From: Mayamaea pseudoterrestris
Taxonomy: Eukaryota > Bacillariophyta > Bacillariophyceae > Sellaphorales > Sellaphoraceae
Assembly: GCA_027923505.1 (NCBI GenBank)
Contig: BROI01000008.1
Span: 1-64,000 of the forward strand
Direction: 5' to 3'
Length of the DNA stretch: 64,000 nucleotides
Of the stretch, positions 62,261 to 64,000 are shown piece after piece. Below the pieces are notes generated by a model. It saw nothing but the letters and a program-made list of their open reading frames with translations. It was not told where the DNA came from and did no database searches. Numbering within the stretch: the stretch's first letter is position 1; each line of letters opens with the position of its first letter. The translations under genes were made by a program, and so were the position numbers.

Positions 62261-63868
62261 TGCTTGGTCACTAAACAAATATTTACTTGTTGCTGAAAAC
62301 ATGTCGGTACGCGTCAACGAGCGACGATGCCAGTAAGTGTTGGCGCGCTATCGTATACTTTCAAGTAATAACGTTTATATGTGCATGATTTGAGTGATTT
62401 TGTAGGTAGACCCCACCTCATTAGCCGAGTAATCTGGGCGACGAGCAGTCACCTACTACTTAGCACCAGCCTACCTGTACCAGTGGTCTTGACCCGGCTT
62501 CTCAAGATGCATATTTATTCTTAAGCTCAGTCAAATACATTGGTATGTTTAGAAGCAACAAAGCATGCCTCAACCATTCCACGCCCAACGTCACTCACCG
62601 ATTCACCATTCACTGCTCGATTGACGCCTCTTCGTTGGATTGATGTTCAAATGATCGGTAATTCAGCAAGCCAATTGACGTGCATGGCGACTCAAGTGAC
62701 CATCCTATACTTGATTTGCCATCGTCATCGCGTTAAGCGTGTATTCTTTTGCTCGTTGCAATTTGTGACGGTGAAAAGACCGTAGCGGTCGACACACACG
62801 GTGTGCCGTACGTTGGGATTTGCAACATCCCAATTGCGGCACTTTTAGTCCCGAATCAGTACAACGGCCAGAAAATGCTTTGTGTACATGCAGCATCGGC
62901 CTGCGCCGCGATACAACAATAGAACGTGATTTTTAAAGTCCATCAAAGAATCAGCGGCAGCTGCAGGAAGAAGCGTTTTGTGAAGCACAGAGCGACGATG
63001 ATGCGCTGGGTATGATCGAAACCTCCCATCAACAGCTACAGGAGCTGCATGCATGCAGCTGCCGTCCCCAGCGGTTGACATTCGTTTTGCGCCGATACGG
63101 TGCAGAGGCTTTACCATGTGCACGCGCTTGATATGAGAGAACGACCCGATCCGAGACATGTCGCTCGAGACGCCATTGCTGCGTCTTGGATGTTTGATGG
63201 CGCCAGTTGACGCAAATGTCTTGCTGCCCAACGCCAAAGCAAAGAGAGACATGGCAAAAGACGTGTGTGGAGTGTAGTAGAGTCCGATGATTCGTGTATC
63301 CTCCTCGTGAGTGATAGCAATTTAGGAACCTGAATGCTTTCGGTCGTCCAATCTTCATCTAATTCAAGGTTTCACAAGCAGGTAGTCACACGAAACACAG
63401 AGATTCCAATCATTGCAAAAGTACTTGTAAATTCCGACGAATGTAGCATGCCGTTCCATCCTCCATCCTCGTCCCTCGTCCCTCATCGCCATCCGTCGCT
63501 CAGAGGCTGCCACGTAAACTTGTTTTGAAAATAAAGCCTTTATTCTGTTGAGACGGTTCGCTCAGTAGCCAATATATGCACCTATGGAGAATTACTGGAA
63601 CTTGGAAAACGTAGATGAAAGTGGCTGACGAAAAATGCTGCTCGCCCGATCGTGCGCGTTGCGTCGAAACAAACCATCTGGCGCCATGGACCAGCTTCCG
63701 TCTTGCTGCTATAGACAGAGAGTACATACATATGGAATCTCCCAGCCAATATAACGAGATGGCGAGTTCATGGTTAGTCTCGAGACATACGGTATGAAAG
63801 GTCGAAAGGACGACAAAAGATGAGGTGAGTGCTCGCCATCATTTTGGTACACTTTCATCTATAGTAGT
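62261..63868. other. Gene-poor right end
   Basis: About 1.6 kb with only short frames on both strands. The longest are minus-strand frames at 62845-63252 and 63029-63358, which overlap each other and show no family motif. A short ATG frame near 62300 ends in CAGTAAGTG, which could be a first exon, but I cannot find a convincing continuation. No RNA gene seen. Confidence 0.35.
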
Positions 63869-64000
63869 GTGATTGAAACGAGTGCCAGTGAAAACTGCGT
63901 CATGAGACAATAGTACGAAACGAGTGCCAGTGTCAATTACGTCACACGGCAATAGTACGAAACGAGTGCCAGTGTCAATAACGTCAACAGGCAATAGTGT
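63869..64000. repeat. 42-bp minisatellite, locus D (at least 3 units, cut by window end)
   Basis: Three units of the same sequence as loci A-C (GAAACGAGTGCCAGTG... CTGCGTCA, TTACGTCA, TAACGTCA with GGCAATAGT tails). The array continues past the last base of the window. Confidence 0.9.

Noticed and set aside
62845-63358. Overlapping minus-strand frames as a decayed DNA transposon
   Set aside because: No transposase motif, terminal inverted repeat or target duplication could be identified.

Overview
The window looks like nuclear DNA of a unicellular eukaryote. Genes lie on both strands and carry short GT-AG introns (about 60-120 nt). Recognisable eukaryotic proteins include ribosomal protein S26, a USP32-like deubiquitinase, a TBC Rab-GAP, a Ctr copper transporter and type II membrane glycosyltransferases. 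Moderate GC, Ser/Gln/Thr-rich low complexity, a Duc1/DUF1769 protein and a GT60-type GlcNAc-transferase would fit a stramenopile alga, perhaps diatom-like. That placement is inference and no single gene proves it. TGA is used as a normal stop in several genes.

Layout. 1-2839: no gene recognised. 2840-5042 (-): three-exon Duc1/DUF1769 protein with an unexplained in-frame TGA. 5508-5712: first of four arrays of a 42-bp minisatellite. 6100-8381 (+): four-exon formate-tetrahydrofolate ligase. 8631-18257: about 57 tandem copies of a 169-bp monomer with two dyad symmetries, bracketed by imperfect 45-bp inverted repeats at 8586-8630 and 18548-18592. 19358-25696 (+): USP32-like ubiquitin protease with an N-terminal acylation signal. 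25907-27855 (-): secreted cPLA2-like lipase. 28094-29542 (-): GT31-like glycosyltransferase with a 28-nt microexon. 29963-30280 (+): RPS26 lacking two zinc-ligand cysteines. 30765-32840 (+): TBC domain Rab-GAP. About 33165-34397 (-): C2H2 zinc-finger protein.

34960-47032 is repeated head-to-tail at 47033-59107. Each copy carries six genes: an N6-adenine-type methyltransferase, a Deg/HtrA protease, an AAAP amino-acid transporter, a GT60-like GlcNAc-transferase, a Ctr copper transporter and an unknown type II membrane protein. I found only three substitutions over most of the 12 kb, but a dense cluster of differences in the last 90 bp beside the junction. The junction lies at the edge of a unit of a 52-bp minisatellite.

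59344-62260 (+) is a three-exon coiled-coil protein with a divergent protein-kinase domain. The right end is gene-poor and runs into another 42-bp array.

Functionally the gene set is mixed: one-carbon metabolism, ubiquitin removal, membrane traffic, glycosylation, copper and amino-acid transport, and translation. I see no operon-like system. The unusual content is structural: three unrelated tandem-repeat families, one of them bracketed by inverted repeats, and a very young multigene tandem duplication.
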